This document shows, piece after piece, positions 63,196 to 64,000 of a stretch of DNA of 64,000 nt. The stretch spans positions 1-64,000 of the forward strand of contig CAPPGO010000005.1 of the NCBI GenBank assembly GCA_948678575.1, in the 5' to 3' direction. The stretch is from an uncultured Clostridia bacterium (GTDB lineage Bacteria; Bacillota; Clostridia; TANB77; CAG-508). The first letter of the stretch is position 1. Each line of letters starts with the position of its first letter. The notes beneath the pieces were generated by a model. The model did no database searches and had not been told where the DNA came from. It was given only the letters and a program-made list of their open reading frames with translations. The translations under genes were made by a program, and so were the position numbers.

Positions 63196-64000
63196 TGAAA
63201 AAGATGAATTTATTCGAAAAAATTTGAATAATGATAGAATTATTGCTAGTGGTGATGAAGTTAAAAAGAAAATAAAAAAAGATATTGATGTAAGTAAAAT
63301 AAAGCAGAAGAAATATACAATTGGTGAAAGACGATTTATGAAGTTTTTAAGTGTTGTTTTAGTTGTGTCACTAGCTTCAAATGCTTATTTGTTTAAAATC
63401 AAAACAAATGACGCAGAACCTGATAGTAAAACAAGTAAATCTTATAGTGCTTCATCTAATGTAGATTTTCCGGAAATTAAAGATGATATTGAAAATGAAT
63501 CTAAATATGAAAATGTTACTAATGAAATGAAGAATGAAATTTCTCAAATTGCATTAATTGAAAATAAAAATACAATCAATGAAAACACAGTTGCAGAAGA
63601 AAATAATACTTATGTTTTACCAGAAACAGACATTAATAAAGAAATTTTAGCAGAAGAGCTTAAAAATTATTGTATAAGTATTGGAAGATTTGGAGAAGAT
63701 GCAAATGATTTAGAAAAAAATACAATATTACTTTTAATGGCAAATGATTTCTTTAATTCTAAGGTTAGTACAAATACAGGACTTAAAATTTCATCAAATA
63801 ATAAATATGCGATGACAGCTGATAATGTACATAAATTTATAGAAGAATTAACTGGAAATAAAGTTGAAAAGTATCTAAATTCATATATTAATTACATGAA
63901 ATATAATGATACATCAAAATTTTATAGTTCAGGTGAAAAATCAACAGAATTAAAAAAAGAAAAATATGAGATTTCTAATATAGAAATTATTTCTGATTTG
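63185..64000 (+). CDS. Membrane protein, probable anti-sigma partner (partial)
   Basis: The frame from ATG 63185 is open to the window end (272 codons, no stop). A basic cytoplasmic part (residues ~1-52, Lys-rich) is followed by one membrane helix (about residues 53-71, MKFLSVVLVVSLASNAYLF) and an external, Asn/Glu/Ser-rich domain. The start overlaps the sigma-like gene, which suggests it binds and holds that sigma factor. No zinc anti-sigma motif is seen, and the C-terminal domain is cut off. Confidence 0.7.
   Translation, partial: MSNNEKDEFIRKNLNNDRIIASGDEVKKKIKKDIDVSKIKQKKYTIGERRFMKFLSVVLVVSLASNAYLFKIKTNDAEPDSKTSKSYSASSNVDFPEIKDDIENESKYENVTNEMKNEISQIALIENKNTINENTVAEENNTYVLPETDINKEILAEELKNYCISIGRFGEDANDLEKNTILLLMANDFFNSKVSTNTGLKISSNNKYAMTADNVHKFIEELTGNKVEKYLNSYINYMKYNDTSKFYSSGEKSTELKKEKYEISNIEIISDL

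Overview
The window comes from a very AT-rich, low-GC Gram-positive bacterium, most likely an uncultured gut member of the Clostridia. This rests on A/T-ending codons throughout, strong AGGAGG-type ribosome sites, sigma-A promoters of the TTGACA-17-TATAAT form, a rubrerythrin/PerR pair, a fused PurL, a type-1B PyrD/PyrK pair and Clostridia-style long prepilin-like proteins. No rRNA, CRISPR array, phage or complete insertion sequence is visible. Most of the window is housekeeping, with several accessory spots between.

Layout. 1-3.1 kb: a giant prepilin-like protein with RCC1 repeats. 3.1-6.4 kb: an Rpn-type nuclease tail, a membrane-anchored C39-like cysteine peptidase and uvrB. 6.5-11.5 kb: an accessory island with an unknown protein, a probable pseudokinase, two HipA-fold kinases and a separate HipA N-domain-like protein. 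11.6-17.9 kb: uvrA, small proteins, cmk, murD and an Asn-rich coat-like protein. 18-24.4 kb: pyrC-pyrF-pyrK-pyrD-hpt-uvrC. 24.4-28.3 kb: a 34-aa hydrophobic ORF, a structured repeat, ispH, an rRNA-type methyltransferase, a pseudouridine synthase and an unknown membrane protein. 28.5-31.9 kb: the dTDP-rhamnose genes rmlD-A-C-B. 31.9-35.4 kb: a candidate invertible promoter followed by a second, disrupted prepilin-RCC1 gene. 35.6-46 kb: purine genes purM-purL-purB on the plus strand, and a PfkB-family kinase, purE, purC and purH on the minus strand. 46-55.9 kb: a dGTPase-like HD protein, perR, rubrerythrin, pfkA, tig, clpP and clpX. 56-64 kb: a higher-GC pair (GNAT and a small membrane protein), tRNA-Leu, an MFS transporter, a frameshifted DUF3298-like gene, a DUF362/ECF-S/DUF1893/YihY cluster, and a sigma-factor-like gene overlapping a membrane protein that runs off the end.

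Two signals look most novel. The first is a 199-bp segment (31925-32123) bounded by perfect 26-bp inverted repeats that are themselves near-palindromic. It carries an outward sigma-A promoter now facing away from the prepilin-RCC1 gene and a terminator facing it, which is the architecture of a phase-variable switch in the OFF position. The second is a dispersed structured element present three times (24563-24691, 43557-43673, and 49227-49357 on the minus strand). Its G-rich internal loops are almost invariant, while its flanking stems differ in sequence but stay complementary, which suggests selection on structure. I could not match it to a known RNA family from memory.
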